Source: Sinorhizobium sp. RAC02 (GTDB taxonomy: Bacteria; Pseudomonadota; Alphaproteobacteria; Rhizobiales; Rhizobiaceae). Taken from it: a stretch of DNA of 64,000 bases. Numbering within the stretch: position 1 is the stretch's first letter; each line of letters starts with the position of its first letter. The notes below the pieces were generated by a model. It made no database searches and was not told where the DNA came from. It saw only the letters and a list, made by a program, of their open reading frames with translations. The stretch is from NCBI RefSeq assembly GCF_001713395.1, contig NZ_CP016451.1, forward strand, positions 186,001 to 250,000, in the 5' to 3' direction. The translations under genes and the position numbers were made by a program. Shown here one piece after another: positions 17,245-26,517 of the stretch.

Positions 17245-17801
17245 AGCGAGTTTGTTTCTCGCCTTGAGTGCGGTGGCCGAGCCGCTTCAGGCTGGCTCCC
17301 GATCCGAGGCTGGGCCTGACCTCCAGAGGCCCAGTCTTTGCTTAAAACGTCCGATCAATCTCTCCATGAGTGCTCCAGCTACCTGGTAATACTGATGCAG
17401 CTGAAACCTGAATGCCTGCCGGCGGTCGTGGCTGTAAGGTCGTAAGTGGCAAAAGCACGCCCGATGCAATCTGTCCGGAGGTAAAATGGCAGGGAGATCG
17501 GCTTCTTCACCCCCCTCCACCTCGTTGGGCGCGATCGCCATTGTATGCCTGCCATGAGGCAATCTCGCAGATTCGAGCTGATACTCTTTTGTCCACCCCG
17601 AAGATGCCATGCCTCCGCGCCCGGAATAAAGCCGGGTGGGCATGCAGATCCTCTTGCAAATGGCGTTCCCCATTTTGCGACAGAGCTTCCCAGGATCGAG
17701 CACTATCGCATGACCGGCTGTGGTGCCAGTCTCAGACTGTCGGTGGCCGTGCACCCGTGGAGAAAGAAGCTCTGCGCTAAACATCTTTCAAAGGACCCAT
17801 A
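17245..17801. other. Stretch without a supported gene
   Basis: About 555 bases. Open frames exist on both strands (for instance 17287-17784, minus) but their proteins show no family motif. The promoter of the LLM gene at 17802 must lie here. Confidence 0.5.
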
Positions 17802-18839
17802 ATGGAAATCGGTATCGACAGTTTTGCGGCTATCCTTCCAGATCCGGCGACGGGCCAGGTTCCCTCGGCCACCATCCGTATGGCAGAACTGATCGAGGAA
17901 GTCGAAGTGGCGGACCGCGTTGGACTGGACGTGTTCGGTATCGGTGAACATCACCGCGCAGAGTTTCTCGACTCCGCGCCGACGATCATACTGGCTGCCG
18001 CTGCGGCACGGACCAGCCAGATCAGATTGACGAGCGCGGTAACAATTATAAGTGCTGCCGACCCTGTGCGGGTTTTTCAGGAATTCGCAACCCTCGATCT
18101 GATTTCCAGGGGTCGAGTGGAAATCGTTGTAGGTCGCGGGTCCTTCGTCGAAGCTTACCCACTGTTTGGCTTGGACACGCGTGACTACGACGATCTTTTT
18201 GCGGAAAAGCTCGATTTGTTGCTTGCTCTGCAAGAGTCGACGAATGTGAGCTGGGAAGGGCGTTTCCGACCGCCGCTCCGCGGACAAGGCGTCTATCCCC
18301 GTCCTCATCAACAACGACTTCCGATATGGATCGGTGTCGGCGGCACGCCGCAGTCGTTCGCGCGCGCCGGTGCGCTTGGTCTTCCCTTGATGATCGCCAT
18401 CATAGGCGGAAGCTTTGAGCGCTTTCGTCCGCTCGTCGATCTCTATCGGGAAGCTGGTAAACGCGCAGGGCAAAGCCCCGAGGTGCTCAAGATCGGTGTT
18501 CATGCGATGGGCTTCGTCGGCGAAAGCAATGCTGCAGCCAGGGACGCCTTTTTCCCTGGCTGGGCGCATCTGACAGCGAATATCGGTCGCGAACGCGGCT
18601 GGTCGCCGCCGACGCGTCAGCAGTTCGAGACCATGGCGGGACCCGAAGGTGCATTCCTGGTTGGTGATCCAGCGACGGTGGCAGCCAAAATGCTGCGGGC
18701 CAGTGAAACACTGGCTGGCGTATCACGCATCACCTTCCAGATGAGCACAGCCGCTCTCGATACTTCAGCAATGAAACGATCAATAGAACTGCTGGGCACC
18801 GAAGTGGCGCCGGTGGTCAGAGCAACACACCGCGCTTGA
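17802..18839 (+). CDS. LLM-class flavin-dependent oxidoreductase (paralogue of the gene at 46983)
   Basis: Encodes 345 residues. It is a bacterial-luciferase-like TIM barrel with the conserved FGIGEHHRAEFLDSAP, then VGRGSFVEAYPLFG (flavin phosphate region), PIWIGVGGTPQSF and a late VGDPATVAAKML. Such enzymes are FMNH2- or F420-linked monooxygenases or reductases; the actual substrate is unknown. It shares motif after motif with the gene at 46983-48041. In both places the enzyme is followed by a LysR gene of the same subgroup, here 33 bases after the LLM stop on the same strand, so the pair is probably co-transcribed. Confidence 0.85.
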   Translation: MEIGIDSFAAILPDPATGQVPSATIRMAELIEEVEVADRVGLDVFGIGEHHRAEFLDSAPTIILAAAAARTSQIRLTSAVTIISAADPVRVFQEFATLDLISRGRVEIVVGRGSFVEAYPLFGLDTRDYDDLFAEKLDLLLALQESTNVSWEGRFRPPLRGQGVYPRPHQQRLPIWIGVGGTPQSFARAGALGLPLMIAIIGGSFERFRPLVDLYREAGKRAGQSPEVLKIGVHAMGFVGESNAAARDAFFPGWAHLTANIGRERGWSPPTRQQFETMAGPEGAFLVGDPATVAAKMLRASETLAGVSRITFQMSTAALDTSAMKRSIELLGTEVAPVVRATHRA

Positions 18840-18872
18840 CAGCTAGGCTTGATCGCAAAACGGGGACACAAA

Positions 18873-19895
18873 ATGGACATCGAAGATCTGCGGACCTTTG
18901 TCGAAGTCGCCGATTCCGGTGGTGTATCGCCGGCGGCGCGCCGGTTAGGTGTTTCCAAGTCGATGGTCAGTCGGCGGCTCGCCCGACTTGAGGTGGAACT
19001 CGGTGTCCAACTTGTTGCGCGCACTACCCGTGGCGCCGGCCTCACCGAGGCGGGTGTCACGTTTCGCGAGTTTGCGGCAAAAACCTGCACCGAAATAGAC
19101 ATTGCACGCGAAACGATTTTGCCCGAAGGCGACCTTCGTGGACGCTTGAGGGTTTCCGTTCCGCTGACATCGGGCCCAATGCACTTCGCCTCCGTGCTTA
19201 CAGAAATGGCGCGCCGCCACCCGCAGCTTCAGATCCACGCCGAATATAGCGACCACTGCGTCGATCTGGTTGCAGAAGGGTTCGACTGCGCGATTCGAGT
19301 CGGCGCGTTGCGTGACTCCAACGTGATCGCCAAGCGCGTGGGCGAGATCTATTTCAAGCTCGTCGCCAGCCCCGACTATATCAGGGTTCATGGCTCACCT
19401 GAATCGCCAGACGAAATCGCGACCCACCAAGCCTTGCTGGGTATCGAGGCGTGGCGGTTCCTGGAAGGCGACAGGATCATCACCGTGCAGGCACAGGGTC
19501 GCTTCAGCTCCAACAACGGCGCGGCGATAGCCAAAGCCGCAGCGAAGGGGCTTGGCATTGCATGGCTTCCGGACTGTGTCACCCATAAATATCTTGCCTC
19601 AGGCGCGCTTGTCCCAATCATGACCCGCTTTCCGCTGCCCGTCGGGGATGTTCATGTTGTCAGGCCATCCAGCCCCCATCCACCGCGCAAGGTGCGTATC
19701 CTTTCCGAATTTCTCATCGCATCTTTCGAAAAACTTCGCGGGGCGTCGGGTGCGGATAACCGATCACCCACCCTTGATCACTCGCTCACATCTCTCAATA
19801 GTTCGTCGGGCGCGGAACTCCGCCTGAAGATAAATAACTCCGTCTCAGATGATGCCTTCAGAGAACAGCGGCAACCAATTCACTCCGCGATATAA
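18873..19895 (+). CDS. LysR-family transcriptional regulator, SKSMVSR subgroup
   Basis: Encodes 340 residues from the ATG at 18873. The N-terminal winged helix begins MDIEDLRTFVEVADSGGVSP and has the recognition helix LGVSKSMVSRRL. The effector domain carries HPQLQIHAEYSDHCVDLVAEG and DCAIRVG. The tail after about residue 295 is longer than in its relatives (the sister proteins at 28929, 45076 and 46056 are 30-45 residues shorter) and is Ser/Asn-rich, possibly a read-through extension. The leader GATCGCAAAACGGGGACACA (18851-18870) resembles the leader of the sister genes. It is likely to control the LLM gene upstream and/or the pirin gene downstream. Confidence 0.85.
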   Translation: MDIEDLRTFVEVADSGGVSPAARRLGVSKSMVSRRLARLEVELGVQLVARTTRGAGLTEAGVTFREFAAKTCTEIDIARETILPEGDLRGRLRVSVPLTSGPMHFASVLTEMARRHPQLQIHAEYSDHCVDLVAEGFDCAIRVGALRDSNVIAKRVGEIYFKLVASPDYIRVHGSPESPDEIATHQALLGIEAWRFLEGDRIITVQAQGRFSSNNGAAIAKAAAKGLGIAWLPDCVTHKYLASGALVPIMTRFPLPVGDVHVVRPSSPHPPRKVRILSEFLIASFEKLRGASGADNRSPTLDHSLTSLNSSSGAELRLKINNSVSDDAFREQRQPIHSAI

Positions 19896-19926
19896 ATCGC
19901 CTAACAGATAAGAAAGGTTTCCTCAC

Positions 19927-20862
19927 ATGAGCTGGAACCCCGCAATTGAACCAGGCTGTCCGGACGAGGTCGGAATTGACGCGATCGAAACCCTCATCAT
20001 TCCCCGCGCCCGCGACCTTGGCGGCTTCGAGGTTCGACGCGCCCTGCCTGCCCCGAAGCGACAGATGGTGGGACCATTCATCTTCTTCGATCAGGCAGGA
20101 CCGGCCGAGCTCCTGACGGGCCAGGGCATCGATGTCCGGCCCCACCCGCATATCGGGCTTGGCACGGTCACATACCTCTATCGCGGCGACTTTCATCACC
20201 GCGACAGCACGGGAGCCGACCAAATCATCCGTCCTGGTGCGTTGAACTGGATGGTCGCCGGCCGCGGTGTTTCCCATTCGGAGCGAACATCCGCCACTGC
20301 CCGAAGCGGGCCGAACAGTCTGTTCGGGATCCAGACCTGGCTCGCCCTGCCGGAAAAGAATGAGGACATGGCGCCAACATTTAACCACTATGGCGAGGAG
20401 ATGCTGCCGGTGATCGAGGATCGCGGGGTATCGGTTCGGCTCATTCTCGGCAACGCTTATGGCAAGACCGCTCCCGCAACCATGTTTTCCGAGACATTTT
20501 ATGCCGATGTCACGCTGGGTCCGAGTGCTCTCCTGCCGATGCCTGACAATCACGAGGACCGAGGCATCTATATCGCCGAAGGCTCGATCTCGATCGCTGG
20601 TCAGGAGTTCGAGGCACAGCAGATGATGGTCTTCCGCCCCGGCGACAGGATCACGGTTGCAGCCGGCCAAAAAGGCGCTCGCCTGATGATCCTCGGCGGC
20701 GCTACATTATCTGGACCGCGCTACATCTGGTGGAACTTCGTCGCCTCATCGAAAGAGCGCATCGAGGAAGCCAAGGCCGAATGGCAGGGGCAGAAATGGG
20801 GCGAAGGCCTGTTCGACTTGCCGATCGACGATCGCGACGAGCATATACCGCTTCCGGAATGA
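19927..20862 (+). CDS. Pirin family protein
   Basis: Encodes 311 residues, slightly longer than typical 230-300-residue pirins. It is a bicupin with the N-terminal metal site RPHPHIGLGTVTYLYRGDF (two histidines), HRDSTGADQIIRPGALNWMV and GVSHSER, then a second cupin with PMPDNHEDRGIYIAEGSI. Bacterial pirins bind iron and some oxidise quercetin, a plant flavonoid, which would suit a plant-associated host. This is an inference from the family. It starts 31 bases after the LysR stop on the same strand. Confidence 0.88.
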   Translation: MSWNPAIEPGCPDEVGIDAIETLIIPRARDLGGFEVRRALPAPKRQMVGPFIFFDQAGPAELLTGQGIDVRPHPHIGLGTVTYLYRGDFHHRDSTGADQIIRPGALNWMVAGRGVSHSERTSATARSGPNSLFGIQTWLALPEKNEDMAPTFNHYGEEMLPVIEDRGVSVRLILGNAYGKTAPATMFSETFYADVTLGPSALLPMPDNHEDRGIYIAEGSISIAGQEFEAQQMMVFRPGDRITVAAGQKGARLMILGGATLSGPRYIWWNFVASSKERIEEAKAEWQGQKWGEGLFDLPIDDRDEHIPLPE

Positions 20863-20951
20863 CGACAGTCGCGCGATCGCCCTGGCGCGATTGACGAAAT
20901 CCGGAACGGCATTCACGACCTGCCTGTTCGATAGAAGACGGAGAAAGTAAA

Positions 20952-22202
20952 ATGAGCAACAAATGGCCACGCCTCGACTACCTCAGCTGGCGCGAAACGT
21001 GTTCCGCCCTGCACCTCTACCTGCAGGTCGTCGGCAAATACCGACTGGCTCATACACCGTGGCTCAACCATTCCTGGAACGCGACTTTCTACGTTACCCC
21101 CTCCGGTCTGACGTCCTCTCCGATCCCTGATGGCCCTGGCATCGAGATTGTGTTCGATTTTCATGAACATACAGTCATTGGTTCGAATGGTGACGGACGG
21201 CGAGCCTCGTTTGCGTTGGGGACATCTACCGTCGCAGGGTTCCACGCCAATTTCACCCGTCTGATCTCCGAACTCGGCGGCAATCCCGACTTCCATGGCC
21301 AGCCAAATGAAGTGGCGGACCCCGTGCCGTTCGATGAGGACCATCGGGAACGCTCGTATGACCGCGACGCCGTCCGGAAGTTTCATGAGGCACTGATGGC
21401 GATAGACCGGGTATTCAAAGCGTTCCGGACATCCTTCATCGGGAAATCCAGTCCTGTGCATCTTTTCTGGGGCAGCTTCGATCTGGCCGTTACCCGGTTT
21501 TAGGGACGGCAGGCGCCAATCCATCCTGGCGGCGTACCGGCACTGCCGGACAACGTGGCGCAGGAGGCCTACGACCGCGAGGTTTCTTCGGCAGGCTTTT
21601 GGCCGGGAGGCGGCGGCATCGACTATCCCGCATTCTATGCCTATGCCTATCCCGCACCGAGCGGTTTCAGGGCTGCGTCTGTTCGGCCTGATACGGCATT
21701 CTGGCACGAGGGCCTGTCGGAGTTCATCCTGCCTTATGAGGCGGTTCAGGCTGCGGCCGATCCTGACGAAGCGCTCATGGCGTTTCTCGTCTCGACTTAC
21801 GAAGCTGCCGCCGATCTTGGACATTGGGATCGAGACCAGCTCGAGTGCACGCACGGTCAGCGCGGCAAAGTTCGGGAACTGAGTGCGAAGGCCCCGGAGA
21901 AGGCTACTTCTTCGGTTAGCGAGGAGGTGGAACGGGAAGACGGGGTTTCGAAGGGGCGGTACCGGATCGTGGTTGAAGGCGTCGAAGCGGAGATGACCTA
22001 CAGTCGAGCTGGCACACAGCTCATCATCATCGACCACACTGACGTCCCCGCGGCTTTACGGGGGAGAAAAGTTGGTGAGCGGCTTGTGCGCCAGGCGATC
22101 GAAGATGCCCGACGCGAGGGTGTTTTTATCATTCCCCTTTGCCCGTTTGCGAAAGCCCAGATTGAGCGACATCCTGAATGGCAGGATGTTCTTCGCAAGT
22201 GA
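20952..22202 (+). pseudogene. DUF5996 protein fused to a YjdJ-type GNAT domain, split by an in-frame TAG
   Basis: The 417-codon frame is continuous except for a TAG at 21501-21503 (codon 184). The first part (WPRLDYLSWRETCSALHLYL, VHLFWGSFDLAVTRF) and the second (EVSSAGFWPGGG, YPAFYAYAYPAP, SEFILPYEAV) are consecutive pieces of DUF5996, a family of about 300 residues of unknown role. A short-type GNAT domain then follows (SKGRYRIVVEGVEAEMTYSR, PAALRGRKVGERLVRQAIED, ending RHPEWQDVL), which usually stands alone. So this is a DUF5996-GNAT fusion interrupted by one amber codon. It could be a pseudogene, a read-through product, two separately made pieces, or a sequence error. It is followed by two related small genes. 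Confidence 0.75.
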
Positions 22203-22229
22203 GCAGAATGCCCGGCATTGGAGGATGGC

Positions 22230-22793
22230 ATGCAGAAAAAAACCGACCCGATCCTGGAGGCAGATAAGCTCCTGATGGCCGCTGTCGATGAGGCTATCGA
22301 CAACGCTGCCAGGACCGCTGGACCTGAACTTCAGGCAGGTGGTTCACGCGTCTCGCCCCGTGATTACTTCGCAGATGGCGTTCTGCGCCACCTGTTCCTG
22401 CGTTTGTGCGGAGCCGACCCGACAACATACAAGGGAGGTGATCCGGAAACGGCGTGGAAGATTTTGTATGCAGGACGCGGCGTCGCCCGTCACTGGGAGA
22501 GGGAAAGCGGCAAGCCGCCCGCGTGGCGAGGGAAGAAAGACCGCCGGGAGGATATTGAGAAGGACAGAAGTGAACGCCAGCAGCTGGCACTCTCCGCGCA
22601 GAATTTTGCCATAACCACCGCTATTCGAGCTTTGCTCGATCACGCACGCGCTTCGGATCCGGAAATCACAGATCGTCTCGAAGCAGTCATCGACGCACGC
22701 CACGCGAGGCTTGAGTCTAAATCCGATACCGACCACGAGTTTACCGAAAGAGCAAAAACCTACCTGTCGCTCCTCACCCGCCGGCCGGACTAG
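22230..22793 (+). CDS. Unknown protein with CGADPxTxKGGDP motif, longer tandem member
   Basis: Encodes 187 residues from the ATG at 22230, behind GGAGGA. It is all-alpha in appearance, acidic at the N-terminus and highly charged in the middle (WRGKKDRREDIEKDRSERQQ). The segment FLRLCGADPTTYKGGDPETAW, then GVARHWERE, is shared with the next gene (CGADPDTLKGGDPDIAY, then IARHYW). The two therefore derive from one family by tandem duplication, this one with a longer C-terminus. I do not recognise the family. It starts 28 bases after the DUF5996-GNAT frame and is probably co-transcribed. Confidence 0.6.
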   Translation: MQKKTDPILEADKLLMAAVDEAIDNAARTAGPELQAGGSRVSPRDYFADGVLRHLFLRLCGADPTTYKGGDPETAWKILYAGRGVARHWERESGKPPAWRGKKDRREDIEKDRSERQQLALSAQNFAITTAIRALLDHARASDPEITDRLEAVIDARHARLESKSDTDHEFTERAKTYLSLLTRRPD

Positions 22794-22839
22794 GCGCAAT
22801 GCTACGCAATCGGAACCTCAACAGTTGATGGAGTTAAAC

Positions 22840-23181
22840 ATGACAGAACGTTGCCCTGTTCTTACCCCCTCTGAAAGACAGATCGTCGACGTCATCAAGA
22901 GTGCGGACGACGGATTGGCTGCTGCGGTCTCTCTGGCTTTGGAGGAGGCGGTCAAAAAGGCTGCCGAAGATATGAGAGCAATCGGTCAGGAGGAATCCGC
23001 GCCGGCGATGCAATATTTTGCGAGCGTCATTCATCAAAGAATGTACTGCCTGATGTGCGGTGCGGATCCGGACACACTCAAAGGCGGCGATCCCGACATC
23101 GCTTACCACGTCATCCGCAACAGCCAGAATATCGCCAGGCACTACTGGTCAGCAGATATAGAACCCTACCCACCCAAGTAG
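22840..23181 (+). CDS. Unknown small protein with CGADPxTxKGGDP motif, shorter tandem member
   Basis: Encodes 113 residues from the ATG at 22840 behind GGAG. Residues near 75-112 carry YCLMCGADPDTLKGGDPDIA, then NIARHYW, the same block as in the gene just upstream. The N-terminal part (TPSERQIVDVIKSADDGLAA) is helical. It has no signal peptide or membrane helix. The function is unknown. The pairing of two diverged copies suggests a heterodimer or a recent duplication. Confidence 0.6.
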   Translation: MTERCPVLTPSERQIVDVIKSADDGLAAAVSLALEEAVKKAAEDMRAIGQEESAPAMQYFASVIHQRMYCLMCGADPDTLKGGDPDIAYHVIRNSQNIARHYWSADIEPYPPK

Positions 23182-23284
23182 GAACTAGTGCGAAAACCAC
23201 CGGTGGCGAGGTGTTGAGCATGGATCAGCGCGCCGAACGTAGTCTCTATGTTGGAAATTTCGTAGCACTTCTAGGAGGTAAGCC

Positions 23285-24283
23285 ATGGTATCAGACGCGG
23301 ATCTCACCGGCATCGATTGTGAAGTAGTAGACCGAGTGATTGACGTCGGAAAAAACAAATTCCGCGTATTGGAGCAAGGACAAGGGCCAGCAGTTCTTTT
23401 CGCCCACGGCTTCCCGGACACGGCCGACACATGGCGGAGCCAGATGAGCGCTGTTGCGGAGGAAGGTTACCGAGCTGTAGCGCTTGACATGCGCGGGTTC
23501 GGGGCGAGTTATTCACCTTCGGAGGTTGAACAGTACACATCCCCCTACATTGTCGGCGATCTGGTCGGCGTGCTGGACGCGCTGGAAATCCCGAGTTGCA
23601 CTCTCGTGGGCCATGACTGGGGTGCAGATCACGCCCAGAAGGCAATGCTGATGCGACCCGACCGGTTTACAGCCCTCGTCAGTGTGAGCATCCCCTACGC
23701 GCCAAGGGGTGAGACGAGCCTCAACGACAGCTTGCGGGATCAAGGGCTCGGTGATCGCTACTACGCACTGGCATTTGACAAACCAGATTCAGGCAAGCAA
23801 TTCCTGCCTGCGGAGAACAGCATCGCGAGCGTTCTATACTGGCTTTCGGCGAGCCCGCCGCCGGAGCAGCGCTGGGATCCGATCGACCCGGAAAAGCACA
23901 TGCTACGCCCTGCACCGGTAGTCGCTCCAGATTGGGCCGACCCCGACTATGTCGACCGTACGATAGCTGCTTTTACCCACTCCGGGTTTGAAACAGGTCT
24001 GAACTACTACCGCGCCGTTCCCCATACATTCGAACTCATGTCGGCGTATAAAAACGCTGTCATTCGACAGCCCAGTCTCTATATCTGGGGTGCAGTTGAT
24101 GGACTTTGCCAGTTTTTCCATTCGGACAACCCGACTGTCAACGACATGCGAGCAAGTCAGCCCGGACTGGTCGATGTTGTCCGTCTGGAAGCCACCGGTC
24201 ACTGGGTGCAACACGAAGCAGCAGATCGCCTGAATGCCGAATTGCTCAAGTTTCTCGGCACCCATGCTTCGTGGGAGATCTAA
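23285..24283 (+). CDS. Epoxide-hydrolase-like alpha/beta hydrolase
   Basis: Encodes 332 residues behind a strong AGGAGGT. It shows the epoxide hydrolase/haloalkane dehalogenase landmarks: the oxyanion motif FAHGFPDTADTWRSQM, DMRGFGAS, the nucleophile elbow LVGHDWGAD (aspartate nucleophile), and a final histidine in ATGHWVQHE. The cap domain carries LNYYRAVPHTF, with a tyrosine that could protonate the epoxide. It probably opens epoxides by way of an ester intermediate; substrate unknown. The ankyrin gene begins one base after its stop, so the two are tightly coupled. Confidence 0.85.
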   Translation: MVSDADLTGIDCEVVDRVIDVGKNKFRVLEQGQGPAVLFAHGFPDTADTWRSQMSAVAEEGYRAVALDMRGFGASYSPSEVEQYTSPYIVGDLVGVLDALEIPSCTLVGHDWGADHAQKAMLMRPDRFTALVSVSIPYAPRGETSLNDSLRDQGLGDRYYALAFDKPDSGKQFLPAENSIASVLYWLSASPPPEQRWDPIDPEKHMLRPAPVVAPDWADPDYVDRTIAAFTHSGFETGLNYYRAVPHTFELMSAYKNAVIRQPSLYIWGAVDGLCQFFHSDNPTVNDMRASQPGLVDVVRLEATGHWVQHEAADRLNAELLKFLGTHASWEI

Positions 24284-24284
24284 A

Positions 24285-25301
24285 TTGACATTGATTTCCG
24301 CAATACGCGCCGGCGATCTCGCCAGAGTTGGAAGTCTCGTTCAGTCAGGGGTAGATGTGAATGCCCGCGACGCCGAGGGATTTACGCCGCTGATGATCGC
24401 GGCCGGGTTGGGACAGCCGCAGATGGTGGAATTGCTGCTGAATGCAGGAGCGGATGTTTTAGTCCTTGAGCCGCGCATGGGCGCGACAGCGCTCCACAAA
24501 GCCGCTCAATCCGGCAATCGTGACGTAATAACGCTACTTCTGGACAATGGTGCGTTTGTCGATCAGCAGTCGCCCGTATTGGGGAACACAGCGTTAATGG
24601 ATGCGGTTCTACACAAGCAGGAAGATGGTGTGAGGACGTTGCTCTCCTATCGCGCCAGGACTTCAATCCGAAACCACTGGGACCAAACCGCTCTTGACCT
24701 CGCCGAGAATGATGGCCTGGATTCAATCGCCCGGCTGATCCGTGATAAAGTCAGTGCCAATGAGACAAATGTCCTGCGATCGGATCTCGTCCTTGCCGCA
24801 AAAGCGGGTGACGTCGGAGAAGTGAAACGGTTGATTGCTGCCGGCATCGACGTCAATCAACGGATGCCGATCGCCGGGACGCCGGACGACGATTACACTC
24901 CACTGGGGATCGCCGCCCGAGAAGGGCATGCGGAAATTGTGACCCTTCTCAGGGATGCAGGTGCAGACGTCCGGCAGGTCGTGGGCCTCATGAAAGGTAC
25001 ACCTTTCCATGAAGCAGCCTATTTCGGACATGCAGATGTAATTGAAATTCTTGCTGAAACAGATTGTATCGGAGCTGCGCAGCCAGAGCTGGATGCGCAG
25101 GGGCCGTATAATGGTCTGACAGCACTTCACGACGCTGCGTGGCATGGTCACATGGATGCTGTACGATCGTTGATCAACGCGCGCGCGCGGCTGGATCTGA
25201 AGAGCCATGCAGGCCTGACGCCGAGGGAATTGGCTCTTCTCTACGGATATGACGAAATCGCATCGTTGCTCGCTGAAAGCGAGAATTTTGAAAACACCTG
25301 A
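24285..25301 (+). CDS. Ankyrin-repeat protein
   Basis: Encodes 338 residues from a TTG at 24285, one base after the hydrolase stop. Most of the protein is a run of about nine ankyrin repeats; clear examples are DAEGFTPLMIAAGLGQPQMV, TALHKAAQSGNRDVITLLLD, DYTPLGIAAREGHAEIVTLL, TALHDAAWHGHMDAVRSLIN and LTPRELALLYGYDEIASLLA. No signal peptide or other domain is visible. Ankyrin proteins are binding scaffolds. The coupling to the epoxide-hydrolase-like enzyme suggests that it binds or regulates that enzyme. A degraded tail like its C-terminus recurs at 36342-36434. Confidence 0.85.
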   Translation: MTLISAIRAGDLARVGSLVQSGVDVNARDAEGFTPLMIAAGLGQPQMVELLLNAGADVLVLEPRMGATALHKAAQSGNRDVITLLLDNGAFVDQQSPVLGNTALMDAVLHKQEDGVRTLLSYRARTSIRNHWDQTALDLAENDGLDSIARLIRDKVSANETNVLRSDLVLAAKAGDVGEVKRLIAAGIDVNQRMPIAGTPDDDYTPLGIAAREGHAEIVTLLRDAGADVRQVVGLMKGTPFHEAAYFGHADVIEILAETDCIGAAQPELDAQGPYNGLTALHDAAWHGHMDAVRSLINARARLDLKSHAGLTPRELALLYGYDEIASLLAESENFENT

Positions 25302-25624
25302 AACGACGTGGATCCACCTCCTAACGCTCTTCGTGTCATGCGGTTAGGCTGCTGCCAAAATTACGAGCGTGCAGCTGAACTGGTGCACGATATGCCTTAC
25401 AACGACAGCCCACTCACAGCGGTGTTCGACCGTGTTCATCTGTTTGCTTAGGCCTTGACCTGATCGCCTCAGAAAGCAGCGGTCTAGCGAATTCAAAGAA
25501 CGCCTGTGCGCTTTGGGACCCCTTGCTTGAACGAAACAGCATTTGTGCGGGCATCGGCTCCGAAGTGAGATCGCACCAACCACTGAACCACCGGGATTCA
25601 AAGGTTCGACGAAGGCGTAACTCC
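25302..25624. other. Stretch without a supported gene
   Basis: About 320 bases between two convergent genes (ankyrin, plus; nitrilase family, minus). I see no coding region and no clear T-run hairpin. Confidence 0.5.
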
Positions 25625-26425
25625 TTATATTCCGGGCATATTAGGCTCTAGGGCCGGTTCTTTGACATAGACTGGATACCTTGATTTCGCCGCCGCGGTG
25701 AGAGTTGTATCGATATCCAGAGTGATCGCTGGCTGTTGGGCAGATGTTACGGCGATCTCGAAGCCGTCGGGATCCACGGTGAAGCCGCCTCCCCCAAACA
25801 CCAGATTGCTCCCGGGACGAGTTCCGACGCGGTTGGAACTAACGACGCAAGCGCCGCTGGCAATTCCTGCCATGCTGGCAGCAGTCCTCCACATGCGATG
25901 GTCGACGCCGGTCGCGCGCGGCACGGCGATCAGATCGGCACCTGCCTTTCCAAGGTGGCGTGCTTTGTCCACGAACATCAACTCGGTGCATATCAACACA
26001 CCAACCTTGATTCCCGCGATTTTAACCACGTCAAAACCAGGGCGCTGAAGCTCGAACCACGATTCTTCTTCCCATCCTGTTTCTGATGGAAAATAGTGCT
26101 TTTGGTGGATGAACTCGTATCGGCCTTCTGTCAGCACAAATCCCTCGTTCACCAGACGTCGGCCGTTAAATACGGGACGAGACGAGATTACTGCCGCGAG
26201 CGGTAGACGAGATAAGGTGTCCAAGGCTCGCTCGTGGAGCGCAGCCCATTCACGCGCAGCTTGGACATCGAAAGGACGCCTTGTTGGCTGCCAAAAGCCA
26301 AACGGCATCTCATTCGTTATCAGGATGTCATTCCGTGCGTCGACGAATTGCCTGGAGATCTCTTCCCAAGCGGCCTCGCCCGGGAGCAACCCTTCCGGCC
26401 ATTCAACCGACCATGCCTTAACCAT
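25625..26425 (-). CDS. Carbon-nitrogen hydrolase (nitrilase superfamily)
   Basis: Encodes 266 residues with the full Glu-Lys-Cys triad: Glu in ITNEMPFGFW, Lys in IHQKHYFPSE and Cys in VLICTELMF. GADLIAVPRATG and GACVVSSNRVGTRPGSNLVFGG complete the fold. It hydrolyses a nitrile, amide or N-carbamoyl bond. The missing first beta strand makes it about 20 residues shorter at the N-terminus than many relatives. It is soluble, with no signal peptide. No linked regulator is seen. Confidence 0.82.
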   Translation of the reverse strand: MVKAWSVEWPEGLLPGEAAWEEISRQFVDARNDILITNEMPFGFWQPTRRPFDVQAAREWAALHERALDTLSRLPLAAVISSRPVFNGRRLVNEGFVLTEGRYEFIHQKHYFPSETGWEEESWFELQRPGFDVVKIAGIKVGVLICTELMFVDKARHLGKAGADLIAVPRATGVDHRMWRTAASMAGIASGACVVSSNRVGTRPGSNLVFGGGGFTVDPDGFEIAVTSAQQPAITLDIDTTLTAAAKSRYPVYVKEPALEPNMPGI

Positions 26426-26517
26426 CCAAGCCTCTTTTACAGTTATCGTCGAATAAGTCGTTCAGCGTGAGAGCATTAAGTTGAACTACAACAACCCCAC
26501 CTATGGCTGTGCATCCT

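Noticed and set aside
17287..17784. Open frame of 165 codons on the minus strand upstream of the LLM gene
   Set aside because: No family motif, odd composition rich in Arg/His/Cys, and it crosses the region needed for the promoter of the gene at 17802.
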